From the NCBI GenBank assembly GCA_900491605.1, contig UESW01001611.1, positions 124,001 through 188,000 on the forward strand: DNA of 64,000 nucleotides. The letters are read 5' to 3'. Below the pieces are notes generated by a model, which was not told the DNA's origin, did no database searches, and saw only the letters and a program-made list of their open reading frames with translations. Both the position numbers and the translations under genes were made by a program. The DNA is from Calamus simplicifolius (lineage: Eukaryota > Streptophyta > Magnoliopsida > Arecales > Arecaceae). Each line of letters begins with the position of its first letter. Position 1 is the first letter of the stretch. Positions 36,061 through 48,899 of this stretch are shown one piece after another.

Positions 36061-38110
36061 TATATTTTTCATGTATTTTTATAGATGAGCTTGCACATGT
36101 GCTATTTTGTCTGTATTTTACAAAAACCTTTCTTTTCTTCTTGAAAGACTTTTGCATCGGTTGGGCTGGGCCAGCCCCAACCGTCAGGTCAAAGCTAATA
36201 TATGAGCTTGCAGAAAAGTCTTTCTGCACTGCAAAAAATGCATATCGTGTATGATCAGCACACGTGCTATGGCTTATTGGGCTGCGGTATACATTACACA
36301 TGTACTCGCACGTGCGCACAATCAATGATCGTGCAATACATTCTTTCTGCGCATCACATGTACTTTTCCATGAGCTTGCTTGGCTAGGTGTTGAACAATA
36401 GGCTTGAAGTAGGGCCTTGAGATCGACTGGGCTTGACTTGATATGCGGATACGCCTAGGGCATTATTGATACCATTCTTTAGAGGTGGGGAAGATATGGT
36501 GAGGCCAAGAACCTTGATAGCAAGGGATCAACTTGAGGTAGGATGGTGGTCATGAGAGAAAAGGCACAAAGTTGGTACTACTTCAATCGAAGGAGGGATG
36601 GTTCGGAGATGGTACCACTTTAATTAGAGGAGGGACGGTTCAAAGATGAGGACGAAGAAGAGCTGGAGAGGATGAGGACTTGGTGGTCATTAGTCTACTT
36701 AGATCATGTCACAGGAGCCAAGGCGAGGGTGAGGGACCATGGTGAAGGGGCAAGAGGAGAGGGAGAGTGGTTGGAGGAGCAGGGTGGAGAGGATAAGATC
36801 GGGATGGGAGAAAGCTGGATAGAGTTTAGGATCTCTCTCATCATGATATGATTTTAAGTATAATTGTCATAAATATATTTAATATTTAATGTTTTGGGGC
36901 TTATTCGAGCTAAAAATTGGCATGCATGAGCATGTTTGGATTTTGATTAGACTAAAAAGCGGAGTCAGGCCTGGCCTATTGATTCCAAAACATAGCTCAC
37001 ACTTGGTAAAAACTAGTAGGAAAAGCTTAGGCTGATTTTGTATCTTTCCACTTGATAAGAAATGGAATATTTTTTAATAAATTCTAGTATGTATTTCTAA
37101 TAATTTCTAGAATGTATTTGTTGTTAGTAGATTCTCAAGTCATATAAGGTTTGAGTTTGGGTTTAATACCATCCTCAATACCAATTTTTTTTTCTATTAT
37201 CACTTGCATTTAACTTACTAAACCTGTTTACTACACAAGATAAGTTTATTTTCGAATATGTATTACATTTTTATTTTTTAAAGATGAATTTACATATGTG
37301 CTAATGTGTCAGTGGTAATTTTAAAATATTCTTTTCCTTCTTGATAAACCTTGCATTGGTTTGATGCCTATTGAGCCTAACTTTCATGTTGAGAGCTAAT
37401 TCATGGGTTTGATGCCTGGCCAGAGCCTAGCTAGTCATCAAGCCTATAAGCTTCAACTTTAGCATGGCCTTGGGATTCATTTGGCTCTGCCCAGTATACT
37501 TAGGTCTCTGGCTAGGCATCAAGCCTATAAGTTTCAACTTTAGCATGGCCTTGGGATTCACTTGGCTTGACCCAATATGTTAGGGCACTGTTTACACCAT
37601 TGTTGAGAGATTGGGAAGAAATATCAAGGGCAAGGGGTTATATATTGGCAGTGAGAGATCAACTTAGAGGTGAGATGGTGATTGTGGAGAGGGGAAGATG
37701 GTGAGAGAGGAGGCACAAAGTCGACAATGCTTGGGTTGGTGGAGAATCGATTTCAAAATGGGAAAGAAGAAGCGGTGGGGGGAAAGAGGTGGTGGTTGTT
37801 AGCTTGCTTGAATTATGTCATAAGAGTTAAGGCGAGGGTAGAGAGGAGGTTTGTAGAGAAAGTAAAGAAGTTGAGTGAGGAAAGTAGAGGGACAGATCGA
37901 GGGACCATGTCAACTGAGGGAGTTGGGAGCGGATGGAGTTGGTGTAGTGGGGATGTGTTGGAGACGATGGGCTAGCATGAGAAAAGGGTAGGACAGATTT
38001 TAGGATCTCTCTCATCATAGTATGATTTTAAATATAACTTGTATATTTCATATATAATTCTTTTGGGGCTAAGCCATGGTAAAAATTGGTAACCGTAAGT
38101 GTGTTCGAAT
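36061..38110. repeat. Two diverged direct copies of a ~0.9-kb repeat
   Basis: About 36,070-37,010 and 37,280-38,110 share ordered blocks: GTGCTA with a CTTTTCTTCTTGA-like block, a GGCCTTGGGATTCACTTGG-like block, GGGATCAACTT, then AGGATCTCTCTCATCAT and TTTTGGGGCT. The second copy has an internal ~78-bp duplication (CAAGCCTATAAG...CTTGGGATTCA, 37,440-37,575). Copies are too diverged to align fully by eye; probably an old repetitive element with no coding capacity. Confidence 0.55.
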
Positions 38111-40549
38111 TTCAATTAGCCTATGAAGTGTAGCTGGGCTTGATCATAGCCAACTCGGTTAGTTTGTTTAATTATGTATTATATTCAATATATAATTTTT
38201 TGGGTTATTTGTTTAATAAAGCGGTTGGATTTGGTTTTGGAACTATCATTAGTTTAATAAATGGGTTGGGTTAGAGTTGACAAATTTTTGATCCACTCAT
38301 GTTCCACATGATCATAACCGGCCTGATTAGACCCACTTGCTAACCATACCCCTAATGTAAGTGGACTATTTGTGCAATGGCATAATGCTAATTGAATTGT
38401 TGATATGATAGCAAAATATTAATTAAATTATACGGTGCCTTAATGCACATAGGCAATGCGGTGAGGTTATGAGATCCCATTGCATATACAAATAAGTGTA
38501 TCAAATGTGGTTTCTTCATGAAATGTGATTTTTCATTGTGCCTAACTGACTGTCTTGGTACATACCCTGTTACTGTTTTCTTCTTCTTTCCTTTATTCTT
38601 TTTTGCTTTATTATTTCTATTTTATTTCTTTCCTTCCTTCTTTATTCTTTTCTTTCTTTTTTTTTTAAAAAACTTTTTTTATATTTTTTCTTTTCTTTTT
38701 ATATATTTTTCTTTCTTTTTTTTCTTTTCCGAAAGTTTTATCTCTATGCTAATCTTGTTTTCCTGTAGAAACAAGATGGGATGGCTAGAAGGCCCTCCAA
38801 CTTGCCGGAATTTAAAATATTGTTTATGAGCTAGCTTAAGGTTGACACATTTGGGCAGTAAATGAGACAAGCTAAAACTAAGCTTACCTTGTTTGAGCTT
38901 GCCTTAATTTCAGGATTGAGAATGGATTACATGTTAATGTAGTTATATCCATATCCATTTTTGCTTCGTAAATATGGATGCAAAGATGAATATTAGCTAG
39001 ATATAAAAGTTCGTATCCATTTTTGTCTTAAATAGATATAAATAAAATTGAATATTAAAAATATGGATATCAAAGTTAGGCAGTTAAACTTTATAATCAT
39101 CAAATTAAAGATATTACTAAGTTAAAAATTAGTTAAACCAATATTGTGTTAATATGGTCATCTATTTTCTTTAAAAATTCATGAGTCTTATATAGGATTA
39201 AATATAATTATAAGCAGGAATAGATCTTTAGGCGTGGGTTGAATATTTGCTTATGCTTTGTTTTTTTTTTTTTCCTTTAATATATATTGATATGGATATA
39301 AATATTAATTAAATACTCAAATTTGTATCCATATTTAAACAAAAGCAAATATATATATTATTTGATCAACTTTCACCTTCCCTTGATTTGGCTAGAAATA
39401 TAAAATGCCATAATATATCTAATTCAAGCTAGTTTAATTAATATTTTCTATATAAAATTCATCTTTTTGGATTATTTACTATAAACTAATGTTGGTTATA
39501 CAAAATATAACGCATTTCAATTATAATATTAAAATAATAGATTAAATTATATAACTAATAAAAAAATTATATAATAAAAGTCTTGAAATATAAACTTTAC
39601 TAATTTTTTAAAACAAATTGTTTGTAAATATTTTGAGTTTGGCTCGAAATTAAATAGGTTGGCTCAAGCATGGCTCGGTTATAAAATGAGTTTAGCTTGC
39701 GCTGGCTAGTTCACTATATGATCAACTCGTTTATACTCTTGTATATTGTCTCATTCATTCATTTAAAGTAGTAGCTTTTTTTTAAATAATTCAATTGCCA
39801 TGTTTTGATGGGTGACGAAGCGAAAGGGCCAAACTAGAACGAAAACCGTTTAATAAATATACACACTGATGGCATGCGCCATGGTAATCAACGTCTTTAC
39901 CCTCTTTAAAATCCTAGTACTTGAGCAGACCAGCTTCGTAGATTAATTGTTTTATCATCTCAAAGAGATGAAAATAGCAAAAGCAATAGGTAAAATAAAC
40001 GCTCAAGGTCAAAGGCATGATGAGAGCGCTTTTATTAAGCGTTATATTAGGAGAAAAAGATATTTAGAGGTATGTGATAGTTTTCTACACATGCATTTCT
40101 TTTTAAAAAAAATTAATCAATTTATATGCATTTGACCAAAATTGTTTGGATTGAAGTGGATATTTTCTAGAAAAAATGGTTTGCTAAGATGGTATCACCA
40201 TTTACCACTTGACAATGAGCTGGAGATTTGGTTCATGTTGTTGCCAAGTCACCTTCTTCGATCGTCAACAAGCGTTCGATTACCTTCTTTAGCGAATCAA
40301 GGATTTTTGATGGACTTTTCTCGATCAAAAACTTATAAAAAGTTCTTGAGGCTAAAGATTCCAACAGGAAAGAAAAGACCTCAACGTGAGCATGTATGTT
40401 ATTTACTTGGTCGAAGCTTCTTCTTACTCATTTATATTAACTTATGGAGATCACGGTGCAACTGTATGTCAGAGCATGTCAGAGCATGCGCAATAGGACC
40501 AGAGTGATCGTAATTACATGATTTGTTCCCTATGTGGCATGTCAGGGTT

Positions 40550-40700
40550 GGCAAAATTTATCAGACCTGGATGACCGTTGCTAGGTTGATACGGTTTGTC
40601 GGGCCTAGGCGGCCGTCGCTAGATTAACAGGGTTTGTTGCGTCTGAGCGGCCGTTGCTAGATTGGTAGGGTTTGCTGGACCTAAATAGTCAAAATTCGTC
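40550..40700. repeat. Short degenerate tandem repeat
   Basis: Three to four units of about 45-50 bp containing GGCCGTTGCTAGATT and GGTTTGTCGG. Related phrases (GGATGGCCGA) follow to about 40,920. Possibly part of an old LTR, but no ends are visible. Confidence 0.55.
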
Positions 40701-43700
40701 GGATCTATCCCCCACGTTGTTGTGGAGATTTTAGAGTATGGGAGGAGTGTACGAATAATTGTGAGCAGTGGCGTTGGATGGGTGGGCCCCAAGGAGGTTT
40801 ACTCGGATGGCCGATTTGAGGTTCTATCTGGGTGGCCAACTAGAGGTCCGATCCGGATGGTTGAATGAAGATGACCGACCCATATGACCGATTGAAAATG
40901 GCCAATTTGAGTACGATTATATTGCCTATGGGGTTTATTGCCCCATCAGTTTCAATTAAAGTAAAGCTCTTGAGAAGTGGATATAGGGTAGAAGGTGGGG
41001 ATTTGCCTATCCTTTATATGTGTGTGTGTGTTTATGTTTGATTCCAAGATCATTGATGAAAAATGGTGGTCCTTGTTTTAAAAAAAATGTAGAAAAACAT
41101 GTGGAGGATCTTAAGCAAGAAGACGTAATGCCATCTTTTTGTTATTATTTGGAGGACTTGAGTATTTTAGTTTGTTGATGCAAAGAAAAGGTAGGACTGC
41201 AAAGACAAATACATTTGAGATTGTATTGAAAATCTTATCAGGCTTGTGGTTTGATTGTATTTTCAGGGTGATGAGGAGCTTGGATGCTGAGGGTTTTAGG
41301 GCATTGTGTATGAGATTTACTGAATTAGTAAATTTGCTTGGTGTTAGGGGGAACGGCAGATCCGCAGAATGGTATTTTCTGTGAGATCATACATAATTTC
41401 CTACTACTACCAAAAAACACTTTATTGCAGGGGATGTCCCATGTACATGATTACTTCTGTGTACATTTCATTGATAATTAGTCTTAAAGTCTGTGGGGCG
41501 AAAAGATGGATGTTGGGTAGAATTTATTCTTGTGAACAAATTTTCATATTTAATGAGGGGCTGGCAGGATGTAATTCTTGGGATCTTATATTCTATCGAA
41601 GACTCGAGGGTGGGATTTTATTATTCACTGTTCTGAGTAGATGATGTTATTGGTCCATCAGTTGTCCAAGTGAAAGGAGTTGAGTGATTCTTATCATACT
41701 TAACATTCAAGTGCACAAAGGAGCCGTCGTTACTTTTTCACATTGCAGTTGGTTTGATGCATTTGGACGATTATTAAGTTTAATGTTCACAAAAAGGAAG
41801 ACAAGAAAATTATTCATATGGTCTACATTCAGTGGATGAATCGCGATTCATGGACTGGTGATTTCAAAATGGACTTCGCCTAGTTGGAGAGGATTTTAAC
41901 TGTTAACGATTTTTTTTTAAAAAAAATATTATTAGCAGCACACGTCTATTCATAATGTAAGATATGCACACGTCCTGCTCATATGAGTATTTCGGCGCGC
42001 GCACGACATGTACAATGAAAGTATAGGTAAATGCGTGGGACCTCCACGAGTTTTGTGTCACCCACTTGTTCCTATATAATAGCTAGGGCACTCTGGCATT
42101 GATGCCATTAAGATGAGTGGATCTACTTTCCCCCACTTTATCAGTCAGTCTCTTCGGAAAAAAAAAAAAAAAAAGAAATTGGGAGTCTTCTATTTGTTGC
42201 GCACGAATTTGAATTTTGTTTATATAATCATTCCTTAACAGCTAAGGAGGATTTGACAGTAGTCCTTTTTTTTCCTCTTTATTTTATTATTATTATTATT
42301 TTGATTGCATAAAGCCGTAGTCTTCTGACATTTACTCATTGAGATTGTGCGTAGACGCTCATCAAATGTTTCCGTATCTAAGAGCCAATTGGAGGGAACA
42401 ATCTTAAATGGCTGCAGTTCCAATAAAATATTTTGGTTAAAATTCAAAAAAATTGTTTACCTGATCCAAACTCTAGCCTCACTTTATCGTGTCTAGCACC
42501 TGTTCTAATGGGCTTCTAACGCCTGCTCGACTGTCCTCATGTCCTCAAGTTCAAACCACCACAGCCTGGGCGTTCCAAAAATCTCAGGCAGACACCACAA
42601 TTGGTGTAAATTCGTGGTTGTGTCAGAACAACAATCTTTACTCCTTTATTGGTACAAATTATTGACCTCTGTGCAATGATTTGTGATGTAATTGCCCAGT
42701 TTATTGTTTGAATGCCATGTTTCGAGTTCTCTGCTCTGTTTCTCTTGTTGTCCTCCACTTTGTAGGCCCTGCTCTGTTTTTTAAAGAGCTAAGCTTTCCA
42801 GGTGTGGGCTGTAGAGCGTTCTCCTTTGGAATGCAAATTGAGCAGGCACAAGGACCACCACGTTCATTGCTTACCTGTCGTAGCATTTGTTACTGTTATC
42901 TACGGGCCAATGATGGGATGATATCTAGATTCAGCTGCATCTTCCAAGGATTTTGGTCGGTGTGTCCGTTGCATTGGTCAGGGATATACAATATTTACTG
43001 GAAAGATAGGTTAGAAGGCTGTTGAGCAAGAGTCTACAGCTCTATGACCCGGACGAAGAAGCTGAGTTGCACATGAATTATAGATATTGGCCAGTTGTCT
43101 AACGTAAGAAATGCCACTAGGAAACCAGATTGTAGTCACTAGATAGGACCTGGGGCTATGGTTTAATGAACATTGCATCTGATGAAATGGAATTTTGCTT
43201 CTTATGGTTACTGGTGTAGAAAGAATATAGAAGCAGATTTTTTTTGGAGCTTTTAAAAGAATGAAATTTTTATCACTTTGCTTATTTACGAGTTATCTTT
43301 AATGGTTAATGTTATCCCCATGTGGCTCAAGTTGTAATCCTTGAGTGTAATTGTAGCAGTATTAATGCATATAGTTGTTAAAAATGCACACTTAAAATGA
43401 ATTTTGTTTCTTGAGCTTGGAGAAAAGTGTGGATAAAAGAGGCCAGTGTGTTTTTTAGAAACACTCTATTGAATATCTTGCAGGTGGAAGTCAGGTCAAA
43501 GTACATGGCATATATAGAGATGAAGATGATTTAAACAAGGTGGTCGATATCGAAGCCATTGGTGGACGAGAGTTTGGGCACGGACTTGGATATCCATTGA
43601 GATCTAGAGAGAGGACAGGTGGAAAAGTTGGAGAAAGCAGGATAACAGGAGAGGTGGAGAAGTTTGGTTGAAAGAGAATGGTAGGATGAAGTCTGAGGCG

Positions 43701-45007
43701 ATAGAGACGGCTGTGAGCCTCTTGGAGGTGATAGGTTAGTGGTGCTATCGAGGGTCGAATGAGGAGGGACTTCCAAGAAAGAAAAGGAAAGAAGAGAAAA
43801 CCTTGTTTATTACAATTAATTTCACATATTTTTTAGCCATGATTTGAGTGATCGATCATAATTAGGTAATCCTGAGTTGCAATCCAATGAGCGACACGAG
43901 TAGCATTCATCTAGACAAACGAACTTTTTTTTGGTATCCGAATGTTGAGCTGCATACGACACCAAACACTCTCTTAACTGTAGTTAAATAATTTAGTAAA
44001 GTTAAATATAAAAAAAATAATGATATTTATTTAAAAATATTTGTTCACATATCTAAGAGTACATTATTCTCCATCTAGACCGGCTCATCTTTCCCTATTG
44101 GATCCATGCAAAATATATTTTATTATGCTCTTGCCGTGCTTGTTTTCAATTTTCTTACGTTTTTTGTGCGGGGCAACCGTTGGTCCTAGCTATTAGAAAC
44201 AGCCATCTCATCTCATCTCATCTCAGGTGGCTGGCGGCAGATGGCTGCTGCCGTTGGCGTCTTCCAGCAGCTCTCCTAAAAAAGGAGCTTGGGTATGCTT
44301 CTTGCCTCATCGATGCTTAAAAGCTGTTGTCAGTATTCACTGAGAGATTGAGAGTCAGTATTCACTAAGGGTTGTTGCGATACGAGTAGCGGAGCACTAA
44401 CTTAGTTTTTTTTAATTAGGAGATAAGATGGGTTGATCAGGCGCAGCAAGATCACTCCCAAAGTAAAGCCCTAAAAAGCCTTGGGAGCATAGCACTTCCT
44501 TATCAACCACCTTTTTAACCGTCCTACCACAGGCGCCAATTTCCCATTTCCGACTTGCATGACCCGCACAGCTTTCTAAACTAATATCTAATCTAATCCT
44601 AAGGCCAGCCGCATTTTCTTTCATTCAAAAAGACGAAAAAAAAAAAAAAAGGCCATCCACTAACTGCACTGACCCTTAGCCCCTCCCCATCCCGATGATG
44701 AATAACGAGAAAAGAAAATGGGACGGGTTGAGAGTCCATACATGCGGGTGACGTTTGGAGAATTAACAACAGTATTAATCAGCCTGTCTCAACTTTACAA
44801 TGCACATTTCAGCTATCATAACCTTAAACTAGCGTGCGTGGTTTCTTTGTAACTTTGTTTCTCTACCGCGGGCTGGTTCCACTGACAGGGCATTCATTGT
44901 TTTTTGTAAGCAAGGTTTTTTATACAAACAAGGACTTGGCTAGACTTTGTAGAAGGATGTCAGAATCCAGAAATTGATGTAATGTTAGATAGACCGTATC
45001 TTTTGTA

Positions 45008-45042
<35 letters not shown>
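45008..45042. repeat. (TC)n(TA)n microsatellite
   Basis: A TC run followed directly by a TA run. Confidence 0.9.
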
Positions 45043-46020
45043 AAGTAATTAGCATTAGTTTCCATCATTTTCATGATGACAAAACATTTATGGTTCATAA
45101 TAGTAGTTTATTTAGTTTTGATTGATGGGTGCAATATTAATTGGAAAGCTAGTTTAAGTGTTTTTCACAATTAATGGTACATTAGAACAAAAAAAAAAAG
45201 AATTGCTGAGATAATTTCTCGCTTCATTTTTTTCTCCGTGGGCCTAGCTCCCAATGATTTGTATAAGATTTTGAAACTATTTAGGTTTTTAAAACTATAT
45301 CTAGGTGTGACAAAAATTGATGTGACATAAAAAAACCAGTCCTAACCCTATCCTATTCAAGTCAGATTCGATCAAGAGTCCTTTGGTTATGGTTGGATAT
45401 GGGTGGAATTTTTTATTGCAAACTTTTAAATTGATTGAATATGGATCAAAGTTTTAACCAACTCAACTCAAGTTGTGAAGATATATAGAGTTCAAAATAA
45501 TTTTGATTGAACGGAGTCATAATTTGGATAAAACTTTTTATGATTATTGGGTTTTTTTTTGGTACTAGTTATATAAATAATTATGAACACTGAAAGCTGG
45601 TAATTTGATAGACTAAATTAGATTTATTAGGAATTAAATTATGCAAAATAGATTAAGTTAGAATATAAAATAATGGATCCGAAATGATCTCTGGGTAGGC
45701 ATGAGTTAAAAGGACTTGATCTGATGTCGGATTGAATTAAGTACGAATCAAAGTTTTGCATGTTATTTTCCTAATTATTTGATCCAACTTAAACCCAACC
45801 CATTGCCACACCTAACTCTCTCTCTCCAAACTCACTTAAGATCTCTATCCATCTTGACTCTTTTTTATTTAAAATTTGCATATTGCTCACAAACATATGT
45901 ACTTAGAAAATAATTTCTTTAGCAACCTGTGGTTCGGTTGAAATGGATACAGCAAAAATCCGAATTCGTCATGAAGGTTAATTTGGGTTTGAACAAATAT
46001 TTATAGTAAGAAAAGATTTT

Positions 46021-47030
46021 GTACATCGCCTTCAGTGCAGCAAGTCCTACGTGGGCTGCACCATTCCTTTTTATTGGTCCACATATGCACGACACCCATT
46101 AAAAAATGTTAAGACATCCCGAGAGAAAAACTTACGACATCCTAGTTTTAAGCTTACGATACCATAGTTATAAAGTCAAGGCACCCGTTTAGAAAGCAAA
46201 AAAACTCACGACATCCTACTTTTAAACTCACGACACCTAGTTTTAAGCTTAAGAGACCCATTCAGAAAAGGTATATGTACATAACTTCAAAAAAAAAAAA
46301 AGCCGTCTGACGTGTATTAATACCCGTTCAGCTTTTTTTGGAATCTCTATACACACTTTTTCTAAACGGGTGTCTTAAGCTTAAAATTAGGGTGTCATGA
46401 GTTTAAAACTAGGATGTCGTGAGTTTTTTTTTGCTTTTTGAACGGATGTCTTGACTTTATAATTACGGTGTCGTAAACGTCTTTATTTTGATATGACGTG
46501 CATTAAACTACAAACGAGTTATTTTTTGTTTTTTTAATAGGTGTCTTTATTTTGACATGACGTGCATTAATACCAGCTTTTTTTGGAATTTGTGTACAGA
46601 CGAGTGGTGTCGTGGCTTTATAACTAGGGTATCGTAAGTATTTTTGCTTTCTTAACGGGTGTCTTAGTTTTATAAGTCGTAAGTTTAAAACTAAGGTGTC
46701 GTAAGGTTTTTTTGCTTTCTTAATAGCTATTTAATTTTGACGTGACGTGTTCAATTTTTTTTTGGAATATATACAACACCTTTTTGAATGGTGTCTTAAG
46801 TTTAAAACTAGGGTGTCGTCAGTTTAAAACTAGGATATCATGAGTTTTTTTTTTTTTTTCTGAACTGGTGTCTTCACTTTTTAACTACGGTGTCGTAAGC
46901 TTAAAACTAGGGTATCGTAAGTTTTTCTCTTGGGACGTCTTAACATTTTTAATGGGTGTTATGCGTATGTGGACCAATAAAAAAGAACGGTGCAGCCCAC
47001 GTAGGACTTGCTGCACCGGAGACGATGTAC
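46021..47030. mobile_element. Fold-back element with ~175-bp inverted ends
   Basis: 46021-46195 (GTACATCG...GCAGCAAGTCCTACGTGG...) is the inverted counterpart of about 46855-47030, with few mismatches by eye. Flanks AAAGATTTT (46012-46020) and AAAGCCTTT (47031-47039) could be a decayed 9-bp TSD (7/9), a length typical of Mutator-like elements. The inside is filled with direct and inverted copies of TAAGTTTAAAACTAGGGTGT and GACGTG-type units, so most of the 1.0 kb can fold on itself. No coding capacity. Confidence 0.75.
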
Positions 47031-47396
47031 AAAGCCTTTTCCTTGTAGTAATGCAAGATTTCTCTAATTAATTTGCTCAAATAAATAATAAACTACTCCA
47101 ATAAAATTAAAGACGCCCCAAAGAACTTCCCTGGGGACAAGCCTGAATATATAGCTATAGAGATAACTTAAAGAGGCAAATTAGTTTGGTTCAATAATAT
47201 ATATATAGTTCAGCATGACAGAATATTTATATTACAGACACATAATAATAGGTTTTATGACTAATAAACATGCCTAAATTTTACAAGAGATCGAAATAAC
47301 TCCATCCTAACAGAAGTTCTAAGCCAAAGCCACTTCACATCTACAAACGAAGGACCACCAAATTAAGAGAGAAATTAACTGTGTAAATAGCTAGCG

Positions 47397-48505
47397 TCAG
47401 TTACAAAACTCTCTGCTACCATGCAGGTAGTTAGAGATCAATAGGTCGTCCACAGGAGGAAACATCTTGAACTGTTCATCGTCTATCTTCCAGAGTGACT
47501 CAGAGCTGTACTCCCCCCACATAGGAGGGGAGGGCATTAATGGAGGCCAGGAAGTGTCCCAGATTTCGTTCTTACACTCCTCCTCGAGGCTCAGCAGCCC
47601 GCTGACTACTGCGGCTTGAGGAGGTGATGCATTAATCTCGTTCCAAATCTGATCCATGGAGTAACCCTTGACACCTACCTCGCTCTCCACGAACCCAGCT
47701 GGAGTCATGCAGCAGCAACCACTGGCGCTGTTGAGCTCATCATGCTGCTGCTCCATTAACCCGACCTCCGATATCGGAGGAGGTTCACTCAGAGAGGGCG
47801 AATTAAAAGTGAGCGTCGACGAAGATGAGGAAGGGAGAGCGCATTTCTCTTTCGCTCCTGTGCCTTCTTTCTCATGTGAGTCCTCCAGTAGTTCTTGATC
47901 TCATTATCGGTGCGGCCCGGGAGCTTTCGAGCGATCCGAGACCACCTGTCAAACCATTAAATCTATATAGAAATAAGCAGACTTCGTGGGAGTAGTAGTG
48001 CAGCACGACATTAATTAATAATCATCATCAACATTATTAATTAATATTATTGACTAATGGAACAGTAATGGATGGATGCATGGATGATGAGATATATTGA
48101 AAGGAGGAGGAGGAGGAGGAGGAGGAGATTAATGTTGAGATGAGAATGAATCAAACCTATTTCCCCAGCGGGCATGGAGCTCGAGGATGAGGCGCTCTTC
48201 CTGAGGGCTCATGCGGCCGCGCTTGAGACCGGGGTGAAGGTAATTAACCCAGCGTAACCTGCAACTCTTGCCTGTTCTGTTGAGACCTACAACATCAATT
48301 AAAGCAGGCCGGGTTAAACGGTAGCTTCCTCCACCCCCCATCGCCAAAGTAAGCCTACTTGTAGCCCCCGCCCCCTCAAACCTGAGACTTTGGCTATGAA
48401 ATCCCAACGACGCTCACCGAATAAGCCCACGAAGCATACCAGTTGCAGGTCCTCCTTCTCCGTCCACGGACCCTTTCGTGTCTCTTCTTCTTTCACCGTC
48501 ACCAT
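47397..48505 (-). CDS. MYB59-like: R2R3-MYB transcription factor, MYB59/48-like (frameshifted in exon 3)
   Basis: DNA-binding transcription factor. Exons on -: 48505-48382, 48286-48157, 47945-47397, with GT-AG introns of 95 and 211 bp. Exons 1-2 give the R2 repeat and the start of R3 (GPWTEKEDLQLV, FGERRWDFIAKVSGLNRTGK, WVNYLHPGLKRG); exon 3 completes R3 (WSRIARKLPGRTDNEIKNYW, RTHMRKKAQERKR). The C-terminus has family motifs YSMDQIWNEI, SWPPLMPSPP and SLWKIDDEQFKM. Intron positions and motifs place it with MYB59/MYB48. Read literally, the frame entering exon 3 stops at TGA 47791-47789 (136 aa, MYB domain only). The conserved C-terminus lies in another frame from about 47,860 to the stop at 47397, so one base seems lost near 47,831-47,880. 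This could be a sequencing error or a real truncating allele. Confidence 0.85.
48102..48127. repeat. (GGA)n in MYB intron 2
   Basis: About eight GGA repeats within the second intron, pyrimidine-rich (TCC) on the transcribed sense strand. Confidence 0.9.
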
Positions 48506-48516
48506 CGTCGTCTCTT

Positions 48517-48520
<4 letters not shown>

Positions 48521-48549
<29 letters not shown>
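48521..48549. repeat. (TC)n in the MYB 5' leader
   Basis: TC run, read as GA repeats on the sense strand, 16 bp upstream of the start codon. GA-rich leaders are common in plant genes; any regulatory effect is inference. Confidence 0.9.
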
Positions 48550-48552
<3 letters not shown>

Positions 48553-48604
48553 GGGCCTTCTTGCCTACCTATAGCTCCACCTCTCCCCCCTCCACTTGTT
48601 GGAA

Positions 48605-48628
48605 AGCAGCAGCAGCAGCAGCAGCAGC
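48605..48628. repeat. (AGC)n in the MYB 5' leader
   Basis: Eight AGC triplets upstream of the MYB start, read as GCT repeats on the sense strand; expected to be length-variable. Confidence 0.9.
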
Positions 48629-48695
48629 CACTCCCACTCCTTTCTTTCTAGCTAAAGTTAAACAACTTGCTTGCCTTTGAGTCCTCCCCACTATC

Positions 48696-48703
48696 ATTTA
48701 TAG
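48696..48703 (-). promoter_or_regulatory. Candidate TATA box of the MYB gene
   Basis: CTATAAAT on -, about 190 bp upstream of the start codon. This leaves room for a leader holding the GA and GCT repeats. Position and sequence fit a plant TATA box; no transcript start can be seen. Confidence 0.55.
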
Positions 48704-48720
48704 GCGGCCAGCTTCAGGGT

Positions 48721-48732
48721 CACGTGATGTCA
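48721..48732. promoter_or_regulatory. G-box element, proximal copy
   Basis: CACGTGATGTCA, containing the CACGTG core bound by bZIP and bHLH factors, about 20 bp upstream of the candidate TATA box. An identical 12-mer lies at 48863-48874. Confidence 0.5.
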
Positions 48733-48862
48733 TGTGTTGCTTAGGATCCCTGATTCTACCATTTGTTCCCCCCCTCCAACCTTCTTCCTTGTTTTCTTTA
48801 TTGCTGGTGGGGGCTGCAGGGCCGTGGCATTTTTCACCAACTCAGTCGAAGCTTGTGCAGCG

Positions 48863-48874
48863 CACGTGATGTCA
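48863..48874. promoter_or_regulatory. G-box element, distal copy
   Basis: Second exact copy of CACGTGATGTCA, 142 bp from the first in the same orientation. The shared 12-mer around a G-box core in a promoter suggests a duplicated site. Confidence 0.5.
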
Positions 48875-48899
48875 CAGTAGGCCCCCTTTTTTCCCCAGC

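Larger units (their letters stand above)
38111..46011. other. Gene-poor intergenic region
   Basis: Mostly AT-rich DNA with T-rich low-complexity tracts (38.57-38.74 kb), a CATCT pentamer run near 44,204-44,226, and unrecognised small frames. The frames at 40142-40507, 41139-41384 and 42708-43025 have no motif, domain or splice support that I can see. I recognise no gene here. Confidence 0.4.

Noticed and set aside
38518..38829. 103-aa Phe-rich, membrane-like frame
   Set aside because: Translation of a T-rich low-complexity tract.
40142..40507. 121-aa frame as a gene
   Set aside because: No recognisable domain or splice partner; it may be a decayed element fragment, but I cannot support a call.
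41139..43025. Several 80-105-aa frames as a gene
   Set aside because: No motif and no consistent splice joins; base composition is like the surroundings.
47668..47898. 76-aa plus-strand frame
   Set aside because: Antisense shadow of MYB exon 3.
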